A stretch of 64,000 nucleotides of DNA from Nitrosospira sp. 56-18 (GTDB lineage Bacteria; Pseudomonadota; Gammaproteobacteria; Burkholderiales; Nitrosomonadaceae). The notes below the pieces were generated by a model. It ran no database searches, was not told where the DNA came from, and saw only the letters and a program-made list of their open reading frames with translations. The stretch covers positions 77,385 through 141,384 of the forward strand of contig MKVR01000004.1 in NCBI GenBank assembly GCA_001899235.1, in the 5' to 3' direction. The translations under genes were made by a program, and so were the position numbers. Shown piece after piece: positions 8,459 through 17,463 of the stretch (position 1 is its first letter; every line of letters starts with the position of its first letter).

Positions 8459-9208
8459 TCAGGCCGCATCATGAAAAATGATCCCCACGGTGTGGCGATG
8501 GCCTGAGCGCAGGCGACTGACTCCATGGCGCAGATTGACCCGGTAGACTCCGCGTGCGCCCTGGACCGGCCGATGATGCACGGCAAATACGACAGCATCA
8601 CCCTGCCCGAGCGGAACCACCTCCGGACGGGACTGCATGCGCGGCCGTTGCTCGGTCAGCACGAACTCGCCGCCCGTAAAATCACGTCCTGGCTCGGATA
8701 ACAAAATGGTAAGCTGAAGCGGAAATACATGTTTCCCGTACAAATCCTGGTGCAGGCAATTGTAATCTCCCGATTCGTAACGCAACAGCAGCGGGGTCGG
8801 ACGAAACTGGCCGGCTTCATGGCAGCGCCTGATAAAGTCTGCATGTTTCGCCGGGTAGCGCACATCCATGCCCATTGCCTCATTCCAGCGATTGGCGGTT
8901 GGAACCAGGCATGGATAGACCTCATTGCGCAAATCCGAAATGATCTCGGGAAGCGGATAGCGGAAATATTTGTACTCTCCTCGTCCGAAACCGTGCCGGG
9001 CCATCACGACACGGCTGCGAAAAATCTCGTCCTTCGAATAAAGAGCGGCCAGCGCATCGCACTCCGCCGGTGTGATGAGATTTTCGACGACCGCAGACCC
9101 CTGCATATCCAGGTCGTTCCCTATCCGATTCCAGTCAAGCTCATGCACGCGGCAGGCAAACTGCTTGTCCGGCATGGTTTCGCGTGCTTTCTGTACCAGG
9201 GCATTCAT
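8459..9208 (-). CDS. Fe(II)/2-oxoglutarate oxygenase of the adaptive-response operon (Oxygenase-NA family)
   Basis: 249 residues. A double-stranded beta-helix oxygenase with His153 and Asp155 (LHQD), a distal histidine at 211/212 (VHHRP) and a downstream arginine (VNLRHGVS) as 2OG anchor. It fits the family PF09859, proposed to act on damaged DNA, but its substrate is not established. Its ATG overlaps the ada stop as ATGA, and its 3' end abuts alkB, so all three are one operon. The frame is open 80 codons further upstream inside ada; that extension is a shadow of ada. Confidence 0.87.
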   Translation of the reverse strand: MNALVQKARETMPDKQFACRVHELDWNRIGNDLDMQGSAVVENLITPAECDALAALYSKDEIFRSRVVMARHGFGRGEYKYFRYPLPEIISDLRNEVYPCLVPTANRWNEAMGMDVRYPAKHADFIRRCHEAGQFRPTPLLLRYESGDYNCLHQDLYGKHVFPLQLTILLSEPGRDFTGGEFVLTEQRPRMQSRPEVVPLGQGDAVVFAVHHRPVQGARGVYRVNLRHGVSRLRSGHRHTVGIIFHDAA

Positions 9209-10320
9209 GTCCGCACCTTCTCGCCTGCTTCCTTTTCCAGAAGAGAACGCTTGCGCTCCACGCCCCAACGGTAGCCAGCCAAGGCGCCATCGTTGCGCAC
9301 CACCCGATGACAGGGAATGGCCACCGCGAGCCGATTGACCGCACAGGCCTGCGCCACTGCCCGCACTGCCCGGGGCGAGCCGATGCGTCTTGCAATATCG
9401 GTGTAGCTGACCGTCTGCCCCACGGGAATTTCGCGCAGCGCCTGCCATACCCGCTGCTGGAACGAAGTGCCGCGCACATCCAGCGGCAGATCCAGGCCGA
9501 CGCCCGGCGCCTCGACAAAGCCAACTACCTGCGCCACCAGTTGTTCAAAATCCGCATCCCCGCCGATCAGGTTGGCATGGGGAAAACTATCCTGCAGGTC
9601 CCGCACCAGCTTTTCCGCATCGTCTCCCAGGAGAATCGCACAGATGCCACGGTCGCTTTGCGCAACCAGGATCGACCCCAGGGAGCATTCTCCGATGGCA
9701 AAACGGATTCTCGTATCGGCGCCGCCAGCGCGATAGCGGGTCGGCGTCATACCCAGGACCTTGTTCGACTTTTCATAGAAGCGGTTATTGGAACTGTATC
9801 CCGCGTCGAAAATGGCATCCGTCACTGAACCGCCGCGTCCCAGTTCATCACGTATCTTTTTCTCGCGTTGCGCGGCGGCATACTGTTTCGGCGTCAGCCC
9901 GACCACCTGTTTGAACACGCGATGAAAGTGATAAGTGCTCATGCCCACTTGCCTGGCAAGGACGTCGAGGGTCGGGGTATTCTCCGTTCCCTCGATGATG
10001 CGGCAGGCCTGGGTAACCCTGGTTGCATATTGCTCGGCCAGCGCCGGCCGGTCCGGCCGGCAGCGCTTGCAGGGCCTGAAACCGGCCTGCTCGGCTTCTT
10101 CGCGCGTTCCGTAAAAACGGACATTCTCCGGCCGTGCTGGACGGGCGGCGCAGGAAGGGCGGCAGTAAACGCCAGTGGTCTGTACGCCGTAATAAAACTT
10201 GCCGTCCGCTTCAATGCTGCGCGCCTTGACAGCCGTCCAGCGCGGGTCGTTGAGCGTGGCGTCGGCAAGCGGCGCTTTTTTCACTGATTTATTCGAATTC
10301 ACGATTGCCTCCAGTTGCAT
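9205..10320 (-). CDS. ada: Bifunctional Ada: methylphosphotriester/O6-methylguanine-DNA methyltransferase and regulator
   Basis: 371 residues with the three Ada parts in order. N-Ada zinc domain with Cys53, Cys57, Cys84 and Cys87 (CRPSC and CKRC, the first being the methyl acceptor in E. coli). AraC-type helix-turn-helix about 100-198 (HFHRVFKQVVGLTPKQY, then GYSSNNRFYEKSNKVLGMTP). C-terminal O6-methylguanine transferase with the PCHR active site, Cys337. Methylation of the N-domain turns Ada into an activator of its own operon. I chose the ATG at 10320; an in-frame TTG at 10383 would add 21 residues. No clear SD precedes 10320. Confidence 0.93.
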   Translation of the reverse strand: MQLEAIVNSNKSVKKAPLADATLNDPRWTAVKARSIEADGKFYYGVQTTGVYCRPSCAARPARPENVRFYGTREEAEQAGFRPCKRCRPDRPALAEQYATRVTQACRIIEGTENTPTLDVLARQVGMSTYHFHRVFKQVVGLTPKQYAAAQREKKIRDELGRGGSVTDAIFDAGYSSNNRFYEKSNKVLGMTPTRYRAGGADTRIRFAIGECSLGSILVAQSDRGICAILLGDDAEKLVRDLQDSFPHANLIGGDADFEQLVAQVVGFVEAPGVGLDLPLDVRGTSFQQRVWQALREIPVGQTVSYTDIARRIGSPRAVRAVAQACAVNRLAVAIPCHRVVRNDGALAGYRWGVERKRSLLEKEAGEKVRT

Positions 10321-10339
10321 ATTGGTAACGGCTGTCAAT

Positions 10340-10402
10340 TTACCAATGCCCCAAACCCGCCGCACTCCGGGTCTTGCTTTCAAATTCGATAATTAGGGTC
10401 AT
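10340..10402 (-). CDS. Possible 20-codon leader peptide upstream of ada
   Basis: A short frame (ATG at 10402, TAA at 10340-10342) encodes a 20-residue peptide beginning MTLIIEFESK and ending GLGHW. It is preceded by a good GAGGAG about five bases from the ATG, whereas ada, starting 20 bases after its stop, has no good ribosome site. It may couple ribosomes onto ada, or the SD may serve the alternative TTG start of ada at 10383. No conservation data are available. Confidence 0.35.
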   Translation of the reverse strand: MTLIIEFESKTRSAAGLGHW

Positions 10403-10628
10403 GCTCTGCTCCTCATTCTTATCAGTTCCTCCTCGTTTTTTAGGTACTGGCATCCAATGCCTGAAGTCCCTTGCCGCAACCACCTTCAACAGTCCGGCCC
10501 TACCAAAGCCCGGTATTTGAAAAAAACCGTATTATTATTGCCACGCGAACGAGTAGTGCGCTATCGTGGCAACACGTGGCAGCAGAGATACGAACACACC
10601 AAGAGTAACGATCGCGTTCTCCAATCCA

Positions 10629-11471
10629 GTGCCTGAACTCCCTGAAGTCGAAGTGATCCGCCGCGGTATCGCGCCTCATCTGGAGGGACGGCATATTGCC
10701 GATGTCGCGATACGCAACCCGAATCTTCGCTGGCCGGTCTCGCCGAACATGGCGCAAACCCTGCGTGGCCTGAAAATCAATTCCGTGTCGCGCCGCGCAA
10801 AATACCTGCTGCTGAATTGCGGCGAGGGCTCAGTGATATTGCATCTCGGGATGTCCGGAAGCCTGAGACTGTTGATCCCTTCAGCGGCAATACCATCAGC
10901 GCTGGCTGCCGTGGCGCCGCAGAAGCATGACCACATCGATCTGATTCTCGACAATGGCACTATTTTTCGTCTGCGTGACCCGCGTCGTTTTGGAGCAATG
11001 CTCTGGTCATGCGACGATGCGCTGCATCACAAATTGCTGGCCCAGCTTGGTCCCGAGCCGCTGGATGCCGCGTTTGACGGCGCGGTGCTCCATAAGAAAA
11101 CGCGAGGCCGCAGCGCCAGCATCAAACAGGTACTGATGAACAGCCATATCGTGGCGGGAGTGGGCAATATTTACGCTAGCGAAGCCCTGTTTCACGCAGG
11201 CATCAACCCTCTTTCCCCTACCGATCGAATCGGCTTGAGCAGGTACAAGAAACTGGCGGAAGCGATAAAGCACACCCTTAATCTCGCAATCGAGGCCGGG
11301 GGCAGCAGTTTGCGCGATTTTGTCGGCAGTGACGGCAAACCCGGCTACTTCCAGCAGCAGTATTGGGTATATGGGCGAACCGGGCAACCCTGCCGGAAGT
11401 GCGGCACGCCCATCACTCAGATCAGACAGGGACAGCGTTCGAGCTTTTATTGCCCTCGTTGCCAGAAATAG
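10629..11471 (+). CDS. mutM: Formamidopyrimidine-DNA glycosylase
   Basis: 280 residues. MutM excises 8-oxoguanine and formamidopyrimidines and nicks the abasic site. The mature N-terminus must be Pro-Glu because proline is the catalytic nucleophile; here PELPEVE follows a GTG at 10629, which fixes the start, although the frame is open to 10566. Other features: RRAKYLLL near 55-62, LRDPRRFG near 118-125, the helix-two-turn-helix [17 protein letters not shown], and a C-terminal zinc finger with CRKC and CPRC. Divergent from the ada operon, so the region holds two base-damage repair units back to back. Confidence 0.95.
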   Translation: MPELPEVEVIRRGIAPHLEGRHIADVAIRNPNLRWPVSPNMAQTLRGLKINSVSRRAKYLLLNCGEGSVILHLGMSGSLRLLIPSAAIPSALAAVAPQKHDHIDLILDNGTIFRLRDPRRFGAMLWSCDDALHHKLLAQLGPEPLDAAFDGAVLHKKTRGRSASIKQVLMNSHIVAGVGNIYASEALFHAGINPLSPTDRIGLSRYKKLAEAIKHTLNLAIEAGGSSLRDFVGSDGKPGYFQQQYWVYGRTGQPCRKCGTPITQIRQGQRSSFYCPRCQK

Positions 11472-11650
11472 GCTGAAACCTAAAATAATAAGCAAGAAGC
11501 ATGCGCGGGCGGCCGATCGGATATTAAGCCGCACCGCTCTCAAACAGCCCGTTACGGGGTCGCATCTTCCTCTGGAAGAGACTGCTCTTTCGGGCATTCC
11601 ATCCCGGAAAGCTGCCGTTGCGCCTATGAGGATTTGTTCGGAGGCTCCAT

Positions 11651-11655
11651 AGGAG
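11651..11655 (+). promoter_or_regulatory. Shine-Dalgarno AGGAG setting a GTG start for the porin
   Basis: AGGAG lies five bases before the GTG at 11661. Starting there gives a clean signal peptide, while the TTG at 11634 would add nine residues before it. Confidence 0.6.
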
Positions 11656-11660
11656 CGACA

Positions 11661-13112
11661 GTGCCACTATTCAAGATATTTCTTGTCTGCTGCCTGCTAT
11701 TTTCCGTTGTGCCGGTGCAAGCCGGCGTGACGGAGCCGGATCCGCGCGCCGAAGATGAATTCGATATCATGAATATGCTGGCAAAAAAGGGATGGCATGA
11801 TTTGAAGGATGAGCGCTGGAATGCCTACGGCCAGTTCACCTACATTTCCAGCTGGAAGGGTGCTTTTCCAGCTTTGTATACCAACCTGAATGGAAGTCCT
11901 AATTCCCTGTTGCCGGGAAGCGAAAGAAGCTTCACCGGAACCGCCACGCTCTATCTCGGACTCAAGACATGGCAGGGAGGAGAAATTTATTTTGCGCCGG
12001 AAATGATATCCATGCGGCCATTGTCGAACTTGAAAGGGCTGGGCGGCGTGATACAAAACTTCGAGCTGCAAAAAGGCGGCAGCGAGACTCCCATCTATTA
12101 CCAGTCCCGGTTGTTTTTCAAACAGACTTTCGGATTTGGCGGAGAGCGCATACAACTCGCTTCCGATCCGATGCAGCTCGGAACGACGGTGGACAGCAGG
12201 CGCCTCGTTCTCAGGTTCGGCAACTTCAGTGTGATCGATTTCTTCGACAAGAATTCATACTCCGGCGATCTGCGCAGGCAATTTTTGAACATGGCATTCA
12301 TGACCTACGCGGCCTTCGATTTCGCCGCGGATGCAAGAGGATATACCTGGGGTGGCGTAGCCGAATATTTTCATGACGACTGGACAGTGCGCTTCGCCCA
12401 TGTCATCCCCTCCAAGGATCCCAACCAGCTCCCGCTCGACATGAGGGCATTCAAATTTTACGGGCATCAGGTCGAAGTCGAGCGCCGTCATCGGTGGCAT
12501 GGCCGTCCCGGGGCCGTCCGGGTGCTGGCTTACCGGAATCATGAAAACATGGGTAAATTCAGCGATGCCATTGCCGCGTTTCGATCCGATCCCAATAAAA
12601 ACGCCACAACCTGCACCGGTTTCAATTATGAATCAGGCAATGCGGGCGCCCCGGATTTATGCTGGGCGCGCAAGCCGAACGACAAGATGGGTATAGGGAT
12701 CAATCTGGAACAAGAGGTATTGGATGATGTGGGCGTGTTCCTCCGGGGAATGTATAGCGATGGCAAAACCGAAGTGTATTCCTATACCTCGACCGACCGG
12801 TCGATTGCATTTGGTGCTCTGGCCAACGGTTCCCGCTGGAAACGAAGCAAGGATTTGCTCGGAGCCGGATTTGCCGCAGGCTGGATTTCGAGCCAGCATG
12901 CCAAATACCTCAATATGGGAGGCATCGACGGATTTATCGGTGATGGCCGCATCAAGGCTCGTGCGGAGCACGTAGTGGATATTTTCTATAGCGTTAATGT
13001 GCTGCATTCGCTTTGGGTGACTGCCGACTATCAGCATATCTCCAATCCCGGTTTCAATGCCGATCGTGGCCCCGTGAATGTTTACGGACTCAGGGTCCAT
13101 GCCGAATTCTAA
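11661..13112 (+). CDS. OprB-family carbohydrate-type porin
   Basis: 483 residues. A signal peptide ends at VPVQA (about residue 20). The body alternates polar and aromatic/hydrophobic residues as in an outer-membrane barrel and ends in phenylalanine (VHAEF), the barrel-assembly signal. Segments such as GQFTYISSWKGAFPALY, RLFFKQTFGFGGE and YFHDDWTVRFAHV match the OprB/carbohydrate-selective porin family, so it probably forms a diffusion channel for small solutes. No sugar uptake genes lie nearby, so specificity is unknown. Single gene, with 186 bases before proC. Confidence 0.82.
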   Translation: MPLFKIFLVCCLLFSVVPVQAGVTEPDPRAEDEFDIMNMLAKKGWHDLKDERWNAYGQFTYISSWKGAFPALYTNLNGSPNSLLPGSERSFTGTATLYLGLKTWQGGEIYFAPEMISMRPLSNLKGLGGVIQNFELQKGGSETPIYYQSRLFFKQTFGFGGERIQLASDPMQLGTTVDSRRLVLRFGNFSVIDFFDKNSYSGDLRRQFLNMAFMTYAAFDFAADARGYTWGGVAEYFHDDWTVRFAHVIPSKDPNQLPLDMRAFKFYGHQVEVERRHRWHGRPGAVRVLAYRNHENMGKFSDAIAAFRSDPNKNATTCTGFNYESGNAGAPDLCWARKPNDKMGIGINLEQEVLDDVGVFLRGMYSDGKTEVYSYTSTDRSIAFGALANGSRWKRSKDLLGAGFAAGWISSQHAKYLNMGGIDGFIGDGRIKARAEHVVDIFYSVNVLHSLWVTADYQHISNPGFNADRGPVNVYGLRVHAEF

Positions 13113-13298
13113 GAAACCTTTGGATAAATCCTCGTGATCTGGTTCAGTTAAAACCTCGAGGTTTGGTATATCATCCTAAGGAACCGCTCGCTTTCCGCTC
13201 TGCCGTGCGGCTCGTGCCTCGTTCCGGTGGAGATCCACCATTATCGCGGGCGCAAAACGTGTGTTAACAGGCTATGGGTTCGAAATCATAAAATCATC
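13113..13298. other. Intergenic region before proC with a short palindrome
   Basis: Holds the 14-base palindrome GGTGGAGATCCACC at 13226-13239, possibly an operator or coincidence. No open frame I trust. Confidence 0.3.
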
Positions 13299-14129
13299 AT
13301 GAATATTCGTTTCATTGGTGGCGGCAATATGGCCGCCGCATTGATTGGCGGTCTGCTGCAGCAAGGCTGTACCCGCGAGCAAATAGCCGTGGTGGAAACG
13401 AATGCCGACCAGCGCGGCAGGATAAAACGCGAGTTTGATGTGGAAGCGGCACCGGATCTCGGTGGCAAAGTCTTCGATGCTGGAGGCCCGGCCAATACCG
13501 GCGTGATCGTGCTCGCGGTAAAGCCGCAGCAACTGGCGCCCGTAGCGCGCGAGCTTGCACCACTGCTTTCCGGCCAGCTCGTGGTCTCCATCGCCGCCGG
13601 CATTCGCGCCAGGGATATTGCGCGCTGGCTGGGCGGTTACGAACGCTTGGTGCGCGCAATGCCCAACACCCCTGCTCTGGTTCGCGCAGCCGTGACGGGC
13701 CTGTATGCCCTGCCGGATGTGGACACCGAAGGGAAGCGCGCTGCGGAAGCCATCCTGGGAGCGGTGGGCTCCGTGCTTTGGTGCGAAAACGAAGAGATGC
13801 TGGATGCGGTAACCGCGATTTCCGGCAGCGGTCCGGCTTATATCTTTTATTTCATCGAGTCAGTGCAGCAAGCCGCCCGGGAGTTGGGGCTGGATCCAGC
13901 CCAGGCGAGATCGCTCAGCCTGCAGACATTCCTGGGCGCATCGACTCTCGCAGCCAGCAGCAAGGAAGAGGCCGCCACACTGCGGGCGCGGGTTACGTCA
14001 CCCGGAGGCACTACCGAACAGGCGATAAAAGTGCTTGAGAGAGAAGGCGTCAAAAACGCGATCCTCAGTGCAGCCCACGCGGCGCGACGCCGTTCCCGCG
14101 AATTGGCGGATGAATTCGGCAAGGCTTGA
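13299..14129 (+). CDS. proC: Pyrroline-5-carboxylate reductase
   Basis: 276 residues. Last step of proline synthesis, NAD(P)H reduction of pyrroline-5-carboxylate. The Rossmann dinucleotide motif FIGGGNMAAALIGGL is right at the N-terminus, which fixes the start at the ATG 13299 (the frame is open 24 codons further). RAMPNTPALV near 121-130, ISGSGPAYIFYFIES near 174-188 and the C-terminal RVTSPGGTTEQAI signature are all present. It is followed by yggT and the DUF167 gene, a common proteobacterial order; the usual upstream yggS is absent. Confidence 0.95.
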   Translation: MNIRFIGGGNMAAALIGGLLQQGCTREQIAVVETNADQRGRIKREFDVEAAPDLGGKVFDAGGPANTGVIVLAVKPQQLAPVARELAPLLSGQLVVSIAAGIRARDIARWLGGYERLVRAMPNTPALVRAAVTGLYALPDVDTEGKRAAEAILGAVGSVLWCENEEMLDAVTAISGSGPAYIFYFIESVQQAARELGLDPAQARSLSLQTFLGASTLAASSKEEAATLRARVTSPGGTTEQAIKVLEREGVKNAILSAAHAARRRSRELADEFGKA

Positions 14130-14254
14130 GAAGGCCCTGGATAAGTCGGGGCCTGCATGCTTGAAGGGGTGGAAAGATGACGGTTGCCTGGCAAGAGCAT
14201 TATCGTCGTTCGCCAGAGATATCCGAGTAGCCAAAATAGCCTGGGGAAATTCAT

Positions 14255-14827
14255 ATGCTGAGCCAGATGCTGGTCTTCCTGCTGGAAACAATGCTGAACC
14301 TTTTTTCGCTGGCGCTGCTGCTGCGTTTTTACATGCAGCTGCTGCGCGCGCCGTACCGCAATCCACTATCCCAGTTTCTTATCGCGGCAACCGATTTCAT
14401 GGTGCGGCCCGCACGGAAAATCATTCCAAGCTTTCGCGGCATGGATATGCCTACGCTCGTGCTGGCATGGCTGACCAAGCTTGCGATGCTCGCGGGCGTG
14501 CTCATGCTCCAGGGATACAATTTCAGTTCCAGTGCCGGGATCGCGGCAGGCGGATTGAGCCTGCTGGCTCTGGTGGAGATCATCAAAACCACGCTATACA
14601 TATTCATGGTGGCAATAATCATCCAGGCCATCCTGTCCTGGATCAATCCCTATAGCCCGCTGGCGCCGCTGCTCGACAGTTTCACCCGACCCATACTGGG
14701 AGCCATCCGCGGGCGTGTTCCGCCCATCGGCAACGTCGATCTGTCGCCACTGTTCGTGCTGATCATTATCCAGTTGCTGTTGTTCATGGTTGCCAGATCG
14801 GAAACGGAAATTGCCCGATTATTCTGA
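14255..14827 (+). CDS. yggT: YggT family membrane protein
   Basis: 190 residues, two copies of the YGGT unit, each a pair of membrane helices. After the first pair comes FYMQLLRAPYRNPLSQFLIAATDFMVRPARKIIPS and after the second ILSWINPYSPLAPLLDSFTRPILGAIRG, the diagnostic family stretches. Function is not settled; in plants and cyanobacteria relatives act in membrane or organelle organisation. Downstream of proC and overlapping the possible start of the DUF167 gene. Confidence 0.9.
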   Translation: MLSQMLVFLLETMLNLFSLALLLRFYMQLLRAPYRNPLSQFLIAATDFMVRPARKIIPSFRGMDMPTLVLAWLTKLAMLAGVLMLQGYNFSSSAGIAAGGLSLLALVEIIKTTLYIFMVAIIIQAILSWINPYSPLAPLLDSFTRPILGAIRGRVPPIGNVDLSPLFVLIIIQLLLFMVARSETEIARLF

Positions 14828-15209
14828 TCCAGTCCGTCCCCTGTCGGCTCCGCACGGGGTATCAGGCTTGCAACAAGGCCGGATAGCATCTCATCTCTGC
14901 ACCTGGTGCCAGATTATCGATAATCCGAAAGGGACGACGCTCATCCTCAACCTCCATGTGCAGCCGGGGGCGAAACGAACAGAAGTAGCCGGGTTGCATG
15001 GCGATACGCTCAAAATCCGGCTATCCGCGCCGCCGGTCGAAGGTGCTGCCAATGCCGAACTCATGGCATTCATCGCCCGGGCTTTTAGCGTGCCGTTACG
15101 GCAGGTAACGCTCAAACGGGGAGCAAAATCCCGCCGCAAGGTGATCGAAATCGGGCAGGCTCTTCTCGGGCCGGAAGCGTTGTACAAACCAGTTCAGGGT
15201 CCCGAATGA
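14790..15209 (+). CDS. DUF167 (YggU) family protein
   Basis: Up to 139 residues. The conserved DUF167 core LNLHVQPGAKRTEVAGLHGDTLKIRLSAPPVEGAANAEL is complete, followed by the VTLKRGAKSRRKVIEI segment. Family members are about 100 residues, so the real start is probably the in-frame TTG at 14868 (113 residues) rather than the ATG at 14790, which overlaps yggT by 38 bases. Function unknown; nearly always next to yggT. Confidence 0.82.
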   Translation: MPDRKRKLPDYSDPVRPLSAPHGVSGLQQGRIASHLCTWCQIIDNPKGTTLILNLHVQPGAKRTEVAGLHGDTLKIRLSAPPVEGAANAELMAFIARAFSVPLRQVTLKRGAKSRRKVIEIGQALLGPEALYKPVQGPE

Positions 15210-15288
15210 CTTCAATTCCGTCCCGTTTCATTTGAGCAGCCGGCAAACTCGCCTGAAACAGGAATGTCTGTCCGTTCTCGATAAAAAA

Positions 15289-16524
15289 TTACTTGGCAAT
15301 GGTGATGCTTGGCACGCCCACGCGGGGTATATCCGAAATGGTCATCTGGAATAGCAGGTATAGCATCTGGAAGCCGTCCCGGTTCCAGCGGGCAAGCGGG
15401 CCGGTAGTATTCACCGTGTAATACTGGTTATGCAGACGGATCGACAGGTCCGAGTCCAGGGGAGGCGAATCCGACACGATGATATCCATCGCCGCTACCG
15501 GGTTTTCATCATTAGTAACGGGAGGAGTGCGCGGATCTTTCTCTACTGGAAATTCGGGTTCATTACCCAGGGCCTGGCCAAGGAAATGAAGAATGGAATG
15601 AAAGCTCCTGAGCCGGAAGGTGCCGGTGATAGGCCATTCTCCCCCCACATGATTGGGGCGGATATCGAATGTCACATCGCTTGTCGCCCAGTCCTGGGCC
15701 GCGCCGCTCAACCGCGCGCGTTCCTCCGGGGACAGGATATCAGGATCGTAGTTGGTGATCAGGATGGGTCCGGCCACACGCTTGCGCAATGTGTAGGTAT
15801 TGTCCTCTTTGTCATAAATGACAGAATACTCTTTCTCCAGCGCTTGAAAGCCTTCCGCTGAAACCGCTCCAGCCGGGATATTCCAGATATGCTCCACGGT
15901 CAACGGTTCAGTATAGAGCTGGTTCTGGTCCTGAATAGCCGACAGGTGCAGGGCCACGCGCCGGAACATCTCATAGCCTTGCCGATCGGAAGGCGTGTTG
16001 CGATAGGCGATGTGTTGCCCGGATTGCTCGAGCCGCACTTCCTGCGCCATCAGCCGCAGCAAGTGATCCACGTCAAAGCGCTGGCGCAGCAGCAGGGTAA
16101 ATTTATTTTGCTGGAATGGCGTAAGCAACCGCTTCGTGAATTCCTCGCCTTCTATCGGAACAATACTGATGGTGGGGTTTTCCGCGACGCTGCCGCCAAA
16201 TATCGGCATAAGCACCGCTCCCGCGAGCCCTCCCAGTGCCGGAGTAGCGCCCGCGCTGAAGCGAAAATCGAAAGTGGCGGCAACGTTCGATACACCGGTG
16301 AAATGGACCGGCTGATGGTGGCGCGCCCGTGCAATATTCATCAGCAGTTGCTTGGAAGCTGCGCTGGTTATTGCTTCGTCATAGCCCAGGACGGCGCGGT
16401 TGAGTGCGATGGGCGATACGCAGCCGGTCAGCGCAAGCGCGAGTATGAGCCACGGCGTCAAATAAACAAAATGCCAGGTGGGACTCGGCCATGTGAAAGC
16501 GGGTCGTGTACGCCGTGTTTTCAT
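15289..16524 (-). CDS. Lipoprotein of unknown function
   Basis: 411 residues, not assigned to a family. After a basic N-terminus a hydrophobic segment leads to the lipobox ALTGC (Cys35), so it is a lipoprotein with +2 valine, expected in the outer membrane. Notable stretches are SAASKQLLMNIARARHHQPVHFTGVSN near 52-78, a glycine/alanine-rich segment near 90-110 (SAGATPALGGLAGAVLMPIFGG) and FRLRSFHSILHFLGQALG near 304-322. It stands alone between convergent DUF167 and a long intergenic gap. It may belong to a secretion or envelope assembly system, but nothing nearby supports that. Confidence 0.8.
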   Translation of the reverse strand: MKTRRTRPAFTWPSPTWHFVYLTPWLILALALTGCVSPIALNRAVLGYDEAITSAASKQLLMNIARARHHQPVHFTGVSNVAATFDFRFSAGATPALGGLAGAVLMPIFGGSVAENPTISIVPIEGEEFTKRLLTPFQQNKFTLLLRQRFDVDHLLRLMAQEVRLEQSGQHIAYRNTPSDRQGYEMFRRVALHLSAIQDQNQLYTEPLTVEHIWNIPAGAVSAEGFQALEKEYSVIYDKEDNTYTLRKRVAGPILITNYDPDILSPEERARLSGAAQDWATSDVTFDIRPNHVGGEWPITGTFRLRSFHSILHFLGQALGNEPEFPVEKDPRTPPVTNDENPVAAMDIIVSDSPPLDSDLSIRLHNQYYTVNTTGPLARWNRDGFQMLYLLFQMTISDIPRVGVPSITIAK

Positions 16525-16977
16525 CCAGATCTTCGGTAGGAAGTATGCAAATGAGGGCCCGCGCTATGTTCGCATAAATACCCCTGGCATTGTACAGTTA
16601 CCTGTGCAGTTTCCGAACCGGATCGATTCCGCCTGGAACGCGAAGTCTCCATGGGACCCAGGAACTTCGCGGAAGCCCGTTAGTCTACCACCCAAGGCGC
16701 ATAAGGCCATATCGCTGCAGGAGATGGCGGGAAGCCGGATAAGGAGGTGTTTTTTTGCAGTGAGTCATTGCGGGCGAAATTTGCCGGATAAGTATGAATC
16801 AGGCATCCGCATAATGTAAAATTATGTTTCGGGTTTATATTGATCGGCCAATGCTTATCGCCCGCGAATGTACGATGTCCTTTCGGTACATTGGAGACGA
16901 TAGAAGCGATGTTTTCAAACATGAGCATGAGGAGTTAGACCCGGTAGCCGCTCCCCACGCATTGCAGAGGGAAAACC
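16525..16977. other. 453-base gene-free region upstream of the cupredoxin operon
   Basis: Holds the divergent promoters of the unknown lipoprotein and the cupredoxin operon. Apart from the inverted repeat at 16867-16892, I see only short frames without coding character. Confidence 0.45.
16867..16892. promoter_or_regulatory. Inverted repeat, candidate operator of the cupredoxin operon
   Basis: Perfect 7-base arms, AATGTAC and GTACATT, separated by 12 bases, 86 bases before the cupredoxin ATG. The dyad symmetry and position suit a dimeric regulator binding site; the regulator is not known. Confidence 0.4.
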
Positions 16978-17463
16978 ATGAAAGAAATCTTTATCTTGCC
17001 CGCATTGATTTCAAGCCTTGTCGTGATGAATGCGTTTGCAGATACCGACCATGGCAGCCATGGGCACCATCATGATAGCGTGGCTGATCCTTCCATCGGT
17101 AGCCCTGGCGATCCTGACAGCGTATCGCGCACGATCGAAATAACCATGGTGGACAACCGCTTCAAGCCTGCGGATATAACGGTAAAGCAGGGAGAAACGA
17201 TAAAATTCGTACTGAAAAATAGTGGAAAGAAAAAACACGAGATGATGATCGGCACTCCGGAAGAACTGGATGAGCATGCCAAGACAATGAAAAAATTTCC
17301 GGATATGGAACACCCCAATGAACCCAACATGATCACCATACAGCCAGGAAAAACGGGGCAACTGATATGGCAATTCGCTGAAGCAGGCACCGTCAATTTT
17401 GCCTGCCCCTTACCGGGTCACTCGAAAGGCATGCTTGGAACGATCAACGTGGAGGCCAAATGA
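16978..17463 (+). CDS. Periplasmic cupredoxin (plastocyanin/azurin-like)
   Basis: 161 residues: signal peptide cut after AFA (residue 21), a histidine-rich segment (DHGSHGHHHD, 24-33) that could itself hold copper, then one cupredoxin domain. Type 1 copper ligands are visible: His87, then Cys143, His148 and Met152 in ACPLPGHSKGM. It is a small electron carrier or copper shuttle. Its stop overlaps the DUF411 start (ATGA), so the two proteins are made together. Confidence 0.9.
   Translation: MKEIFILPALISSLVVMNAFADTDHGSHGHHHDSVADPSIGSPGDPDSVSRTIEITMVDNRFKPADITVKQGETIKFVLKNSGKKKHEMMIGTPEELDEHAKTMKKFPDMEHPNEPNMITIQPGKTGQLIWQFAEAGTVNFACPLPGHSKGMLGTINVEAK

Noticed and set aside
13270..13290. Possible tRNA T-arm (ggttcgaaatc)
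   Set aside because: No matching acceptor, D or anticodon stems nearby.
16824..17075. 83-codon frame before the cupredoxin
   Set aside because: Overlaps the cupredoxin signal peptide out of frame and has no coding character.
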